Positions 41,034 to 55,232 are shown, counted from the first letter of the stretch. The stretch is DNA of 64,000 bases from Lophium mytilinum (GCA_010093605.1 MU004187.1:1042764-1106763); one strand, 5' to 3'. Notes: generated by a model not told the origin, from the letters alone. Numbers and translations are program-made.

Positions 41034-44000
41034 TCACCTCAAGCTAGGATGCCTCCGCAGCTCCTCAATCAGCAAATGCCGATCATCCAACTCCTGCGCC
41101 AAAGTCTCCACCAGCAATCCCGTTCTCCTCGCCGTGTCAGGGTGTCTCTGCGATTCACTAACCTCCCCCTCCTCGCCGACAATACTCTGGATATCTTGGA
41201 GGAGGCTGTCAAACTCCCTCTGTAGCCCGGTTCTGATGTCCTCGACCGCGTTATCGGTCACTTCCCATTGGGCATCTTTGATGGTTCGTTTGAGCTCGGA
41301 GAAGAGTGTTGTTCCGGCTAGCCTTTGCTGCAGATGGGCTTTTCGGCGGCGGTCGCTGCCGGTGCCTGTGGGGTGAATTAAGCTTTGATTCACAGTGAAT
41401 GAAGGGCGACAGGGGTATTCACGCACCGTATTCACTCTGACAATCCAAATATGTCGCGCGCATCTTGTCTGTGATGTAAGAGCTTGGGTATCCGTTCAAC
41501 GCGTTGTTTTTTATCCGTCTAGGGAGGGTTTGTTAGAAGCGTAAGCGGAAGCCGTAAGAGAAGGCTTACTTGATCTGCTCAACGAAGTTGTCTGATGCTG
41601 TCTCAAGCATGTCCTCGATACAGTCTCTCTTTGGGCCAAAGTTCTCAATCAGGTTGCCGAGTGCGTTTGGGGCGAGCTCAAGGCAGTCTGGCGAGGCGTC
41701 AGTAGAGCCGTGGAAAGAAGCACTGACTGTATGCTTACTGTTAAGAGCCTCCTCTTCTCTTTCAAACATCCCGCTAATGCGCTCAAAGGTGGCATCGATC
41801 CTTTCCGCCGCCTGTCGAACCAAGTCGTCCCAATCTGGTTCGAGATCATCTCGCATCGTCGAGACGATGTCATCGTTCCAATTATGATACCCAGCAGCCG
41901 GGGTTTGATAATCTCCGTAGTTACGACAGAAGGCTGCAAAGGACGCCCAATGCCACTAGCACAAGGTCAATAATGCTTTTAACAGTGCACCAACATGACT
42001 TACCCCCATCCATTGACCGCTCACGTTTCTTGCTTCAAAGGACCAATTTGCCGAATCCTGATCTATTCTAACCGTCAGATTATCAGTATATTCTAGCTCC
42101 TGAGGTAGTACACGTACCAAATGAGTCGACGATAGAAGCACGGAAGTCGTTTTTGAAATTCCGCTTTAGCGCAGAGACAACAGCGTTCCACTATTCGAGT
42201 CAGCCAAGTCCGTTATCGAGTATAAAGTACGAACCCCAGATAACCGATTCCTTGAGCCATCGAGTGCAGCTCTTAAGGCGTCAGCACGTTCCGCAGTGAG
42301 CCCATCACTTCCTTGTAGCAACCACTGCCTAATAGATCCCAGGAGACTGGGGACCTGATGCTCTAAAAAAGCGGCGACTGCCCCGAATTGGGCGGCGGCA
42401 GGGATCAACTGGCAATATTGTCGCAGATCTGGAATGCCGCTTAGGTTTACGTGTGGTGTGCCTAAGGTGACGTCTTCGTTGCGATACTCGGAGTACTCGA
42501 CGTTGCTGACGCAGAAGATCCGGAGGTCTCTTTCGAAGACTCGGTCAGCGTATGTCCCGCGTAGCGATTCTCGCACTCTAGTGTTGCGTCCCTGGACGAG
42601 GAACTCTTGGAGCCTTTCATGCTAGTCAGCCTCAATATTGTGTGGGCAGCTCTGAGATCGTACCTGAGTTTCGCTAGTTCCAAACCGTCACTGGCAGTCT
42701 CAGCGTTAACATAGGCTCGGTATCAATCAGAGCAGAGAGCTTACCCTATAGTCAGTATCTCTTCGGCATTCCCGGTTCGCTGCCTTCGATCTCTTCTAAG
42801 CCTATTCAAGGTACGCTTAAGATGATCTATTCTCGACTTAAGGTCTCTGATTCGAGGGGCATCCGCGGGTTGTGAGGCAATAGTCTCATTTGCATTTATA
42901 TCCTGTATGTTTATCAGTCTACAAATTCAAGGCTATATCGTCTGGGAGACTGTTACCTCAGAACGAGTACAGACGATTCGGAGTGGACGCTGGCCGCCGC
43001 ATCGATTGACGATATCTCGTAGTCCGACATCTGTAGTCACACGATCGATACGCGCAACCGCGAAGATTTCGTGACAATCCCGCATGTAACGATCTGTAGC
43101 GCGGACTCTTGCGTAGTTTAGATCCCTGAGGCCTTCCAGTAAAGTAAGTATCCCACTATATTGAAAATACATCAGAGAAGAGACTCACCAGGGAGATCGG
43201 CTAGAATAACGCCAGATCGAAGAAACAACGATCGGAGATAGACTCTGATAATACCGACAAAAGGCCAAAGGACAGGTACTCCGTCTCGACTCCTAACTCT
43301 GATGAAAACGTTAAGTTGACGAGTTAAGTCCTCAGCATCACTCGCCGTAGCGGAATACCTAGTTGCCGTCGGACCACGAGGCCGATGTCGCTGAACCTCT
43401 TCGACCATGCTTTCAAGATCCCTGACAATTTGTGCGGCCGCGTCTTGGCCTTCCCTCGATAGGTCTTCTTCGGAATACCTGGCATGCTCTCCGAAAATGG
43501 AGTTAAGAGCCGCCGCTGCTCTCTCAGCTTTGTCTTTCACAGCGTCTCTCTCAGCCTGGTTGATTATTTCCCGAAACGCCTCTGTGTTGTATCCTCGATA
43601 ACTGGACACGAGGTCTTCTAACAGAATTCTGAGCTCCTCGGGTGACATGTACTCGACCTCAAAGCTATAGTCTGGTCCATCGGGGGTGCGGGGATATCGG
43701 TATTCTGTGACGATGTTTGTGCAAGCGCCTCCATCGCCGCTCTTATAGGAGTTAAGTCAAGCCCGATTAGTTAGAAGGGATTACCACTTACTGATCTGGC
43801 GATACCGCGCTCGTCAAGTAGGCTGTTGATCAGACTGCTTTTGCCTATTTACGTATCAGCTTGAGTTACTGAAGGCCCGCAATTTTCCATACCGACGCCC
43901 GAGTCTCCCACAAGCCCAATCGTCCGAGTCTCCGAGTACGCAAATTCCGAAAGCCGGTGGGTCTGTTGGGCCAAGATGGATAGATTCGGAGCTTGGTTGA

Positions 44001-44888
44001 GGGCCCCCGGGCCAAATTCCATCACCTCGTGTAGCTCACGGAGCTCTTCTTTGGTGTCTCGCAGCCCACTTTGTAGCCTTGCATCGTATATCGGTACATC
44101 TGGGAGATTTTCGGTCCTTAGGTTGTATTCTAGATCCTCATTGTTGTAGTTCTGATTGGGTTCTAGTGCTTCGGGGTTAAATCTAATTGCTGTTAGGATG
44201 GGTAGTACCACTTACCTGCATCATCATTCAAATATCTGTCACTCGTGAGGTCTAGGTTTTCAAGACCGACTGCGATTTGTCGTTCTGGAGTGGGCGTAAC
44301 ATTGAACTGTCTGCTGTACGTAGACCGATGGGCGTTCAATGTAGACGATGGATCCGAATCATGGATTGAACCTTGATCAAGCCGTCGAGGTTACGTCTTG
44401 CCATCTTCAATGTGGTAAAAACACTTACCTGTTTTAGCAGCACTTTCGGCGTCCGAGAGGTTCAGGTTTCCAAGATCGTATTCAATGCTAGGGAGTTGGC
44501 GCTCCGGCGTAGGGGTTGCATTGTATTGTCGGCTATAGGACGAGCGACCAGCGCTTTCGGTTGAACCATCACGCATCGGGGCTCGTCTAGATGTAGATAG
44601 ATTCGAAGCGTCATCTAGAACTTGCAGTCATAGGTCAAATACTGCTATCCATAAAGAGAGGTGACCACGTATCAAATTATAGAGCCACCTACCTAAATCA
44701 TCCGCATCTCTATTCTCTCCGAGCCCAAGATATCCCATACCGTTAATGATCCGGGGAATCTCTCGCTCAGGTGTAGGTGTAACATTGTACTGCCTGTTGT
44801 ATGTCGATATGTAAGCGCTTAGGGTGGGAGAGCCGCTGGAAGGTGGAGTAAGTATTCCTCCAACATCAGATGAATCGGTGGATGCCAT
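41034..44888 (-). CDS. Dynamin-type large GTPase, SLIP-GC-like, with triplicated N-terminal exon motif
   Basis: Fifteen exons: 44888-44693, 44614-44429, 44371-44216, 44162-43893, 43844-43792, 43741-43189, 43132-42957, 42902-42745, 42690-42664, 42613-42235, 42190-42118, 42062-42004, 41955-41570, 41518-41427, 41365-41034; 1031 residues. The 4th exon start is the least certain (an AAG acceptor 6 nt upstream also fits). G1 is GDSGVGKSS (265-273), G3 DLPG (469-472), G4-like CTRSE (526-530); intron 4 splits G1. Exons 1-3 each encode one Y-x-R-Q-(Y/F)-N-x-T-P-T-P-E-R unit. The C-terminal half is helical (LAQELDDRHLLIEELRRH). Animal SLIP-GC is a nuclear dynamin-like GTPase; fungal copies have unknown roles. 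Exon 9 is only 27 nt. Confidence 0.82.
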
Positions 44889-46749
44889 TTTGTAGCCTGA
44901 GCCCGAATGACTTCGGAAAAATACTACCACGACGAAAGTCACAACTAGCAGAACGGGGCAGGAAGCTGAATGTACAGCGGGACGGACCGTCGCACTTAAT
45001 GTTGCAACTCGCAGTCGGGACTGGGGCTGGTCGCAGCCTTGCTGTGCCGCAGCGCTTCGCCGCCTCAGCCAACTTCTCTCTAACCATTTAGCGTATCCCA
45101 TCAAACACTTCCCACGCGGCTTCCTGCACCTGGTGGTTTGCGCATGACGTGTTCACCCATTTTTAGCTCCAGGTTCAACCTGTGCGTTGCCGTTCGGGTG
45201 TTATTGGCGCATGTGAGTGAGGACGTTTCGGGATCGCGAAAGTTCATGTCGCAGCCTTAGTCCAGCCAATAAACCTGAAGAGTGTTGTCTGTCAAAGAAC
45301 GATATCAAACGTCTGAAAAAGCGAGGCGTTGAATCTAGTTGATCCGTTGAAGTATGCCATTATGTTGCGGTAATACTGTTTGGCCTTTTCCACGTCCCGC
45401 TCTTCTCGCGCCTCTAACTAGGTAGAGGCTCTGCTCCGACAAGACGTGGGCCACCATCCTTCGTTCTTGACGTTTGTTCTCCGGAATCATGCCAAACCTC
45501 AAGGCGTCGACGACGAGACACCCCCGCCTCAACCTTCGCCTCACAACTCTTCTTGGCTGCCCTCCAAAGTCTCACTGTTCAAGGCCAAAGCACATACACA
45601 TCCCCAAAAAGAGAACGTCGTGCTTCCTCCTCTCGAGGCCCACACTTCTATTTTTCCAGCACAAACACCACAGGTACAAGAAAGCAACCCCTTCAAGCCT
45701 CAAAGTCGAGTGTTACTACTCCATATGTCGCTGATGAATGTGTCGAGGACTCCAAGGCTGGAGATAGACAGGAGAACGGTGCGAATGTGAGACTAAGGGT
45801 TGGCGGCTGATTCGACGGTCTTGACGGAGAGGTCTTAGAGGGCGATGGTGTCCTATGAAAGGTCGTCTATGTCTGGTTTAGCGTTGCGGTCTCGATGCTG
45901 CATACAAGTTTTCCGTCGTTTGCTCTGCCTCCTCATTCTTTCCTATTTTCATCTTCTGAAGTGCTCGGTAAGCCCCTCTAGCTAAGAGGCAATAGTTTGA
46001 TACGCTCTGGTCTGGCACTTAGCTCAGGAGACTGTCCTGTAATTTGTTCAAATAACAGAAGATTGACTTATTGCCGCATTCGTTCCGTAGCAATACGGCT
46101 GCAAAAGCCATTTGCGCACCGCTTACCTACTTGCCATAATCGAATACTACTCATGACTGCTTGATATCACTCACCAGTCCAATTCGGCCAATAGAACGCC
46201 ATATCGTGCAAATTAGGCAAGATATTTGTGAGTTTGTGTAGCTATAGCATGCTTTTGTTCAGTTTAGTGGTATATAGGGGCGAGGCTACGGCTCTGATCA
46301 TTTTGCTCCGGTATTTGTGACTTGCGAATTACAAAGTGGGTAAAACGCGTTGTTGCGGCATTACGCGTCGTGACAAAATTGTAGGACGATGTCTGCTGGC
46401 TGTAATGTCCAGGGCGCGTAGAGCCTGTGGTAGTGACTGTACTAGTTGTGAGTCCAATCGCTGAGGATTGCCGGTGTGTGGTGTTCTTCTCTTTCCTGCG
46501 GTCTAGCTGAGTTGTGTGACGCTGACATGGGACAGTGGCGGTGGCGGTGAAAGAGCGAAGTCGCGTGCACGGGGGAAAAGCTTACTAGGTAGCACTAAAG
46601 CCATCCCGCCAAGCTCCCTGAAGCTGCTTACCGTCTTCGTATTCAGACTCTTCTCAGTCAGCAGTAAAGCCACGAAATATACAGTTGGATTTGTGGTTGG
46701 TTCTTCTAGGATTCTTTAGAAGTGGCGACGGGCTCGTGCACGCTACCAG
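44889..46749. other. Intergenic region between the GTPase and the AT-rich block
   Basis: 1.86 kb of ordinary base composition. Overlapping open frames at 45446-45810 (three frames, none with a recognisable protein) could hide a small gene, but I cannot support one. Composition changes abruptly near 46750. Confidence 0.4.
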
Positions 46750-49700
46750 CTCATGCACGGTTCTCTTAGCATGTATTACTAACTTCAAAAAATTAATACA
46801 TTTACTTAAATTACTTAGAACCTCCTAAAAATTAAAATAGAAACTAAACTAAGGCCGCTCTTTTACTCTATTATAATTATAGAGTTCTAGAACCTCTTAG
46901 AGGTATTCTAGGTACACTAAGGCTAGCTAGATACTAATTTAACTACCCTCTTCTCTATCTTATAATTCTATATACCTATAGGCTCCTTAGAAATAGTAAA
47001 TATAATCTACTAAGTCCTTAGCTTCTACTATATAGCTTTTCTTTTATCTTTTAGCTACTTCTTTATATTATATATCTTCTAGTTCTTCTACTTATAGTAC
47101 TTTTTAAGAGCCTTAGTATTCTTTCTTTCTCTCTATCTATTATTTTTAGTAGAGCGCTTAAACTTAGCTATTTTCTTTTTCTTTTTTTTTACTAGCTATT
47201 TCTATACCTTCTTCTTAGCCTTTATAGCCTTATTATAGGCCTTAGTATTTTCTTTCTCTTAATAGAGCTTTTAGGCCTACTATATTTTATTAGATAAATA
47301 GACTACTACTCTTTCTTTACTATTTAATACTAGAATCTAAAAGAGGTTCTTCTATTTCTTTCTCTTCTTCTATTCTATTTTAAAAGCTTTTTAATAGCCC
47401 TAAATTTAGCTTTAAAGAAGTATATTAGTACTATATACTTAGTTAATATTAATAGTAATTTTATATACTTTTTTTTATAGGTTAGACTTCTTTATAAGCC
47501 TTTCTACCTCTTTTAAATATACTTCTATTTACTTCTAGTCTCTAGCTATAATAGCTAAGCTAGTTAAGTTACTAGATAATAGTTAGTTATTATCTTCTTT
47601 ATTAACTTTCTCTTTTTTAGTATTAAATTAATCTAATATAGCCGCCGGCTTCTATAGATAAATACCTATCTTCTTCTATCTAGAAGCTATATTATAAGAA
47701 GTAATAGCCTTTTTCTATACTACCTAAAAGGTATAGAAGAAGTCTCTCTTTATAAAGTATAAAAAACCTTTATAATTTATTAGAAATTAGTTTAATTTAT
47801 TATAGCTATATAATTATATATAATATATAACTAGAGGTTATATAATAGAGGCTCTATAGAATAGATAAATATTACTCCGCCCTTTAGGTTATTATAATAT
47901 CTATTCTAGAAACCTCTTTCTCTCTTATATTTATCTTTTATTAATATTAATACTATTTAATCTAATAATTCTAATATTCTAACCTTAAGCCCTAACATAA
48001 AATAAATACCCTTCTAGCTTCCGGAAGTAATAGAAGTAACCCCTAGAAAATTTTCTATAATAGAGTGCACTTTTATAATAAGCTATAGTATACTTATACC
48101 TTTCTATATAGTAACTATTAGTAGCGTTATAGACCCCTAATAAAGACTATATATTAGGAATTTCTAAATTAAGAAACGCGCGGAGAATACTAGTTACTTA
48201 TGTAACCTTCTAGAAGACTATATATTTTACCGCTCCGCGGGCTTTATACTACTCTATAAAAGTTTACCCACTTCTTATATAAAATTTACGCGTAGGCTAC
48301 GCGGATAATTCTTAATTATAGATAATCTAGCATTATAGGTAATTATTATAGTTAATAACTACTTTATAGTCCTTATAAATATAGCTATCTACCTTCTCTA
48401 TCTAACCTTTTAAAACCGCCTAATCCGCCTAGGTTATAGATAGATAGATAATAATATAGATAGGGCCTTATATACTAAATATATAATTATCGCGTATAGT
48501 AGAAAATTTAAAGTTATACTAGTATATCTAGTTATCTCTTCTTACTACCTTTACTAGGGCTTTATAGTCTATAGTAACTTTATATATATTATAGACTTTA
48601 TATATTATATAGATAGTAATACCTATATATATTTCTAAGAATTATATAACTATTACTAACCTTAATAATTTTAATATCCTAGTAGACTATTAGAGCTAGT
48701 AACGCATGCGCTAGATATCTAGGCTAGGGAATAGCATGTAATATATATATTGCGTGTTAGATAGTAGACTATATAGTAATTTAGAATACATCTAATTGCG
48801 GTATATATATTATAAAATAGGAAGATAATACTAAGTATAAGATAAAGCCTACTTATACTCTATTTACTAATTCTATACTACTATTCCTTATCCCTAATAC
48901 TCTTAAGTAACTTAATAACTAGCTGCAGGCTTTTTTCTCTAAAATCCTGTGCCTTAACGCAGGCAGCTATAAACTTTTAATATTAGTTCTTATTAGATAT
49001 AATTATAGTATTATTTTTATACTAGCTATATTTATCTTTCTTTATATAGAACTGCTGCCTAAATTATATAAATAAGAGATTAAGAGGGCACCGCTTCTAG
49101 TAGTTCTTTATTTTAATACTCTTCTTAGCCTCCCTATAAATTAGAGCTAAGCAGTATAAGTTATTATTAGTAAGGGGCTCTATATTATTAATCTTATTAT
49201 TCTATAGTTAATATAATTAGTATATTATACTTTAGCTCTCTACCTTATATAATTATCTATACTATCTATAATATCTAATAAAGTGTCCCTAAAAGGGGGG
49301 CTAGATAGAATTAAATATAGTAAGAATAAGTACCTAGAGTTAAATAGTTATGCTTTACTCTTAATGCGCTTTATTAGCGCATATATCTTCTCGCGTTAGT
49401 TAATAAAGTTCTGCTACTAATCCTGCTTCTTTACTTCTATTCTCGCCACCCTTATAGTAAAGGCCTATTATTATTCTAGTATTATATTTTTAGTTAAATC
49501 TAATATATTATAGTGGTTAGGGTTATTATATATATTCTTATTATTATCTTCTTTATAGTTTATATACTGACCTACCCGTTTTATAATAAATTCTTACTAG
49601 TAGGATAATAGTTAGTACTTACGGCGTAAGCTAAGTGCCCGCTATTAGGCAAGATATTTATTATAATTTACTACTCTAGCTTATAGTTAGCATAGTCTTA

Positions 49701-52700
49701 TATAAGGGGGGCGGTAGTTAATACTAGTAGTAGTAACCCTATAAATTAGGTTTATATACTTCTAGCCTAAGGTATATTTACTAATAGCGTAGTAGAGGCA
49801 AGTATATATATATATAATAGTATTACCTAAGAGAGGGTTAAAAAACTCTTTTAAGTATCTTTATATCTCTAAGGCGTTTATAGACTATCCTATAAAGAGT
49901 AGGTCTATAACTACTACCTAGATAGCCTTAGCTATAAAGATTACTAGTGGCCCCTATAATCTATTAGAATACTATCTAATACTAGATTAGTAACTAACCT
50001 TAGCTTAGTCTTTATCTACCCTAAAGAGATAGTTCTAATTCTTTATTAGTATTAATATAGTACTAGTAATATCTAGAGTTATAAAACTAAGACTATAGCA
50101 TTCTTATATAATATTATAAGTAACCTTTATTATAGTGTTATAGAAATAACTAAAAGTGTTATAAATCTAGGTTATATATTATAATTAGCTATTATATAAG
50201 GTTATAGAAGTAGGGAGAGAGTAATATACCTTCTGCGCGTAAAAAGAGTCTAGAGTAGTAGGAATATTAGCTTAAGTATAGAATAGTTAGTCTTTATAGA
50301 TATCTACCTATATTTATATTAGTACTTACTAAAATATATCTAGCCTAATACTCTTAGTCTAGGCTATAAGGTTATTGCTATATTTTCTAATTATATTAGT
50401 ACCTAATACTATACTTCTAAGTATCTAGTATCTTATTTATTCTTCTACTACTATATATTTTACCTCTATAGTTAGTACTTTAGTATACCTATTTATACTA
50501 TTCTATATCTAAATTATTTTACTATATTATTTTATACTAAAGGAGCTAATGCGGTTATAAATAGGTGTACCTCTACCTATGCCTAAGAAGCGGCTAGTAG
50601 AAGAGAAGAATAGTAGACTACTTAATATAAAGGTATTAGACCTAGTTATTTAGTTAACGGCCCTGCAGGCTTCTATTCTAGCTACTATCTTATCTTAGAC
50701 TACGGCGGCACTCTAATAGGTATTTATTAGTATATACTACTTAGTAGAGTAGCTATAATATATATATAAGCTAATCTTACACTTAAAGTCTATTTACACG
50801 CGGAAGTTAGTATTACTAGATTAGAAGATAGGTGTATGCCTATTCTTATTCTCTATACCGCGTTTTCTCTTTCTAGTAAGAGATAAGGTGCGGCTGGACG
50901 GCTAAGATAATATAGTATTGCTATCTTAGAATATTCTAGTAGTATATTCTCTTTTACTTATTAAGTTCTATATATTTATTATTAGTTAGTAGGCATTAGA
51001 GTTAAGAAAGCTAGGCGTATTACTATATTAATTAGTTTTAAGGCAGCGCATTTTTACTTTTTTACTATCTATAGTTATATGCGTTAGCTATATATATATT
51101 AATATATACTATAGATAGAGTATATAGTATAGTATATTTAAGTTATATAGTAAGTCTCTATTTAGAATAGAGAGAGATAGTTCTATATTATCTTTTACTA
51201 TATTTAAGTAGGTAATATTAAGCCTTACTAAATAATAGATAGGGGGCGTATAGCAAAAGAATATTCTATTTCTTAAGGTAGAGTGCAAGAATAATAACTA
51301 TAAAGAGAAGTAAAGTAGATTATAATTAAGTAGTATAGAGAGAAGGGAATAAAAGGGGAGTAAGTTATATATTTATTATAATAGAATATAATAGAGCTAG
51401 CTAGATGCAGTCTATACGCATTAACTTAGTATCTTTAGCTAGTTATATACCTCTTCTCTATTTCCCTCTTAATAAAGCCCTATTATTCTATATAATTAAA
51501 TACTTCTATTTATATAATTACCTCTTCTATTATATTACCTTAGACTAGAGCTTACACTTATGTACTTATATTAACTTCTACTAATTACTATACGCGCGCT
51601 ACTACCTTCTACTATTATTTCTAGATAGCATCTCCTATACTATTAAAATAGTAGTTAGTTAAGAGATTATAGACTTTATATTCTATATTATTAGATAGAT
51701 AGCTAGCTAAGTTAGAGGCCCTAATAGAGGTATTAATATTATAATACGCAGCCGTCCCCTTATTACTAACTTTATCCCCGGTTAGGCAACCTACTTAGGC
51801 GTAAATAACCTGCTAGCTATCTCCTCTAGCTATAGTATATATCCCTCTTCTATATTATTAATAATAAACGCCTCTACCTTTACTAACTAAATTATGTAAC
51901 CTTAAGCTATTATATCCTTCTCTCTCTTAGCCTAAAATACTCTCTTTACTACTATTTAGGCCTTCTTTCTATAATTCTAGCCCTCTATTAGTTGCTACGC
52001 TATAAGTAGTTATATACTATATTATAGAGTACTTCTCTATAGTAGAAAGGTCTCTAGATAGAAGAATAGAAGAGTAGTCTACTAGTAGTAAATTCCCCCC
52101 CTATAGAATCTATATACCTAGTTAGAATATTTAGCTATATAGCTATACTTCTAGTTCTAATAATAGCTATAGTTTAGATAACTCTATACCGCCTATATAT
52201 AGGGATATTAAGCTATTTATATTCTAGTCTAGTAAAATAGTATAAAGTTATAATAAGGCCCCGCCTTAGGGTAGTATAGTTCTAGTCCAGTTCCCTTAGT
52301 AAGGCGGGCTATAGAATAGTCTAATTATAAATTAGGTTAGCTAGGTATATAGACTTTTATACTATCTAAGTTCTCTACCTTTTATAGTTTTATACTTTTA
52401 TCTCTTATATAACTCTTATATTCTTTTTAACTTTTTCTATAGCTCTAATCTCTTACTTATTTATCTTATTACGCAGGCGTTTATAACTGGTAGAGGCTAA
52501 TATAGGTATAGGTAGAAGAATAGCATAGTACTAGCTAGAATAGATAGATATAGAGGTGTTATCTATCTATATTAGCTATATTAATTAAAATTGTCGCATA
52601 TATCTAATATACTATTTAGCTAAGGCTTAATAATTAGGGTAATATAGTCTAGTTCTCTTAATAAACTCTAATACACTATTACTATATACTAGTCTACCTT

Positions 52701-53614
52701 ATTCTTAACTAGAAACTTAAGATTATCTATAATATAGTAATATATAGTTTTACATCCTATATTAAGACTAAATATTATATTTAACCTAGTAATAAGCATA
52801 CTAAATTTAGGGGCTAGTATTACTAGTATACTCTTTAGTAGTATAGGTAGTGTAAGTTTATATGCTAGTATAATATAGGCAGCCTTACTATCTAGCCGCT
52901 TTACTAATATTAACTTTATTTCTATATACGCTAAACTATAGTAGCATTTAGAGTGCGGCGAAGTTCTATTTTATTTAGTAGGCGGAGTGTCTATAGAATT
53001 AGAATAATAAAACGCGTTAATATAATCTTATCTTTTTTTATTATAGTTATATTACTATATAAGTTTTAATATCTACTTATATTTTTCTTTAAGTAGAATA
53101 TATAAAAGTATTTTAGAAAACTTCTTTATAATATCTATTATTATAAATTATACTATCCCCCTAATTATCTTTAAGTAGAGGAATCCGCCTAGTAGGTCTA
53201 CTAATTTTATCTTAGTCTCTATTATAGTATATAGCGTATTATATTTATAGGCGCTAATATTAAGGCCTTATATAAGCTTATTTCTAGAGTTTAGCTTAAG
53301 GTTATTAGGTATTAGGGACTAGCCTTATTTATCTAATAATATAATAGTTTAATAATTCTTAGGGTATAGAAGGGGTAGAAAAGGTAAAGTTAGAGTTAGT
53401 TTATATACGTGTTTAGATAATAGAGTGCTAAGACTAGACTCTTATTGCGTCTGCGTAACTAAATTAGCTACTTTAGCAGTAACTATTTTGTAGTAATTAA
53501 TAGAATACCTATACTACCTCTTCTCTTAAGAAGAAACTAAAGCCCCTTTATATTAATAGCAACCTAGTATTTATTAAGTTATTAGTATAAGATCTAGATA
53601 GTTTAGTATTAGGC
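46750..53614. repeat. AT-rich, RIP-degraded repeat DNA (left block)
   Basis: From about 46750 the sequence turns AT-rich and is dominated by TA, CTA and TAG words, with few CA/TG dinucleotides, the pattern left by RIP (C to T in CpA). No intact gene is present. Short frames with many TAG/TAA at positions that suggest former CAG/TGG codons can be followed, for example on the plus strand around 50560-50990. The original elements are not identifiable by eye. Confidence 0.75.
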
Positions 53615-53619
53615 TAAAA

Positions 53620-53830
53620 TATAGGGGGCCGATATAACACAAGTAATAAGGCTTATTAACTATTACGAAAATCTAAGCTAAGGAGAAGAGAGAGAGCTAG
53701 GAGCTCTTGAGAGGTTGTAGTTTAAGGCCGGCGCACAGGCCGCGGCCTAGCGCGTCTTACTTAGGTTACATAAGGGGCGGCATATAACCTAAGCACGTAA
53801 TTATTATAATTCTAGGTTTATACTATAATA
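53620..53830 (-). repeat. 3' LTR of the Gypsy element (left copy)
   Basis: 211 bp; aligns without gaps to 61096-61306. About 23 differences, every one a transition. Contains a GC-rich core (GGCCGGCGCACAGGCCGCGG). Confidence 0.88.
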
Positions 53831-55059
53831 CTACCTCCCCCTTTAAAAGCTAAAGTTCTATAAGGCTTATAACATATTATAGCTTCTCTATTATTTTTAT
53901 CCTGTTTCTGTTAAGCTGCTTATACAGCGTTTCTACTTATATACTTGCTATTATTTATAGCCTTACTATATCTATTATTTCCGTTATTATATTTATCCTT
54001 ATAGTTATCCTTATAGTTATTCTTAAGCGCTGTAAGCGGACCGTATAAGTTAACTTAAGGCCTATTATTAGCTTCTACCTATTAGAGTCCTACTTTAGAT
54101 TGCTTATGCAGAATAGCCTTCTCGCGAGATAACTTAGCTACCTAATAAGGTTGCTATTTATACTTACTTAGGCTAGTGCTTAGGATATTCTATAGGCCTA
54201 CTATTGCCGCGGTAGCGCTTATACTTTTACCTATTATCTTCGCGACCTTCTATTCTAGCGTTCTAAACATTAAATAAGGTTCTAGCCGCTGGCTGTATTT
54301 TATATAATAGTCTATAAGGAGTTTATTATAGCCGTCGGCGTTCTAATAAGGCTCCCATTTAGGCTAGATATTATTATATCTAGTCTAGGCCATCTTATAT
54401 ACTAAGTAAGGCTTCTTGCCTATATAGGGATTAAGGCGTTAGCCGTTAAAATAGAAGTCTAATACCGCGTTAATATAGTATTCCCCTGTAAAGCTATCTT
54501 CTTCTATCTTAAGTATAGGTAGGGGTTCTAGATATTATCCCGGAAGGGGCGGATTTTTATTAATTTAATAGAGTAACTATAGATAGAATACTAGAAAGAT
54601 TCCTTTTATAGAGTTAGGAAGTTCCAGCTTATAGGCTATATTATTAATAACCCGTGTTATATAAAATAGACCGAGATTCTTATAGTTAAGAGACTTACTT
54701 AGCCGCGTAGTATAGATGTTCTTAGTGTTAAGCATAACTATATTATTAACCTTAAATTTAGGGGCGGGCAGCTAATTTTAATCGGCCAGTTTCTTTATTT
54801 TAGATTGATTCTAATAGAGCTCTCCTTTAAGGAACTCCCGTAGATTATAAATGCGCGTAATAAGTTTCTTAGCTGCGTTAACTCTATAGTGTTTAGGGCC
54901 TAGAATAATAACTTCTTATAATAACAGCTTTAAGCCGCTGCGGGGTGTATAGCCTTTAGTAGCCTTAAACAGTAATACGCCGGTGGACTAATTAATGTCG
55001 GCGTTGGCCTTAAATTCGGCAAACGTAATTAAGTTTACCTAGTTATCTTATAGGTAATA

Positions 55060-55232
55060 AATGTACGCGCGCAGGTACTGCTTTAGACCTGCGTTAATAA
55101 TTTTAGTCTACCTATTAGTTTCTAGATAGGCTGTAGTTAATAGCTTTAGGTGCGTTTCTACGCGTTTGCATAGGTGCTTCTAAAAGAAGGATATAAACTG
55201 CGCACCACGGTTAGATATAATACAGTCTAGAT
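55060..55232 (-). pseudogene. Integrase core remnant (Gypsy pol)
   Basis: Minus-strand reading gives LDCIISNRGAQFISFF, then a stop at a Trp position, KHLCKRV, TAYLETNR and NAGLKQYLRAYIYYL, matching the integrase blocks around DRGPQF and TAYHPQTDGQTE. The catalytic Asp of DRG has become Asn, a G-to-A change consistent with RIP. Confidence 0.75.

Noticed and set aside
45446-45810. Small gene between the GTPase and the AT-rich block
   Set aside because: Three overlapping frames are open at once and none gives a recognisable or conserved-looking protein.
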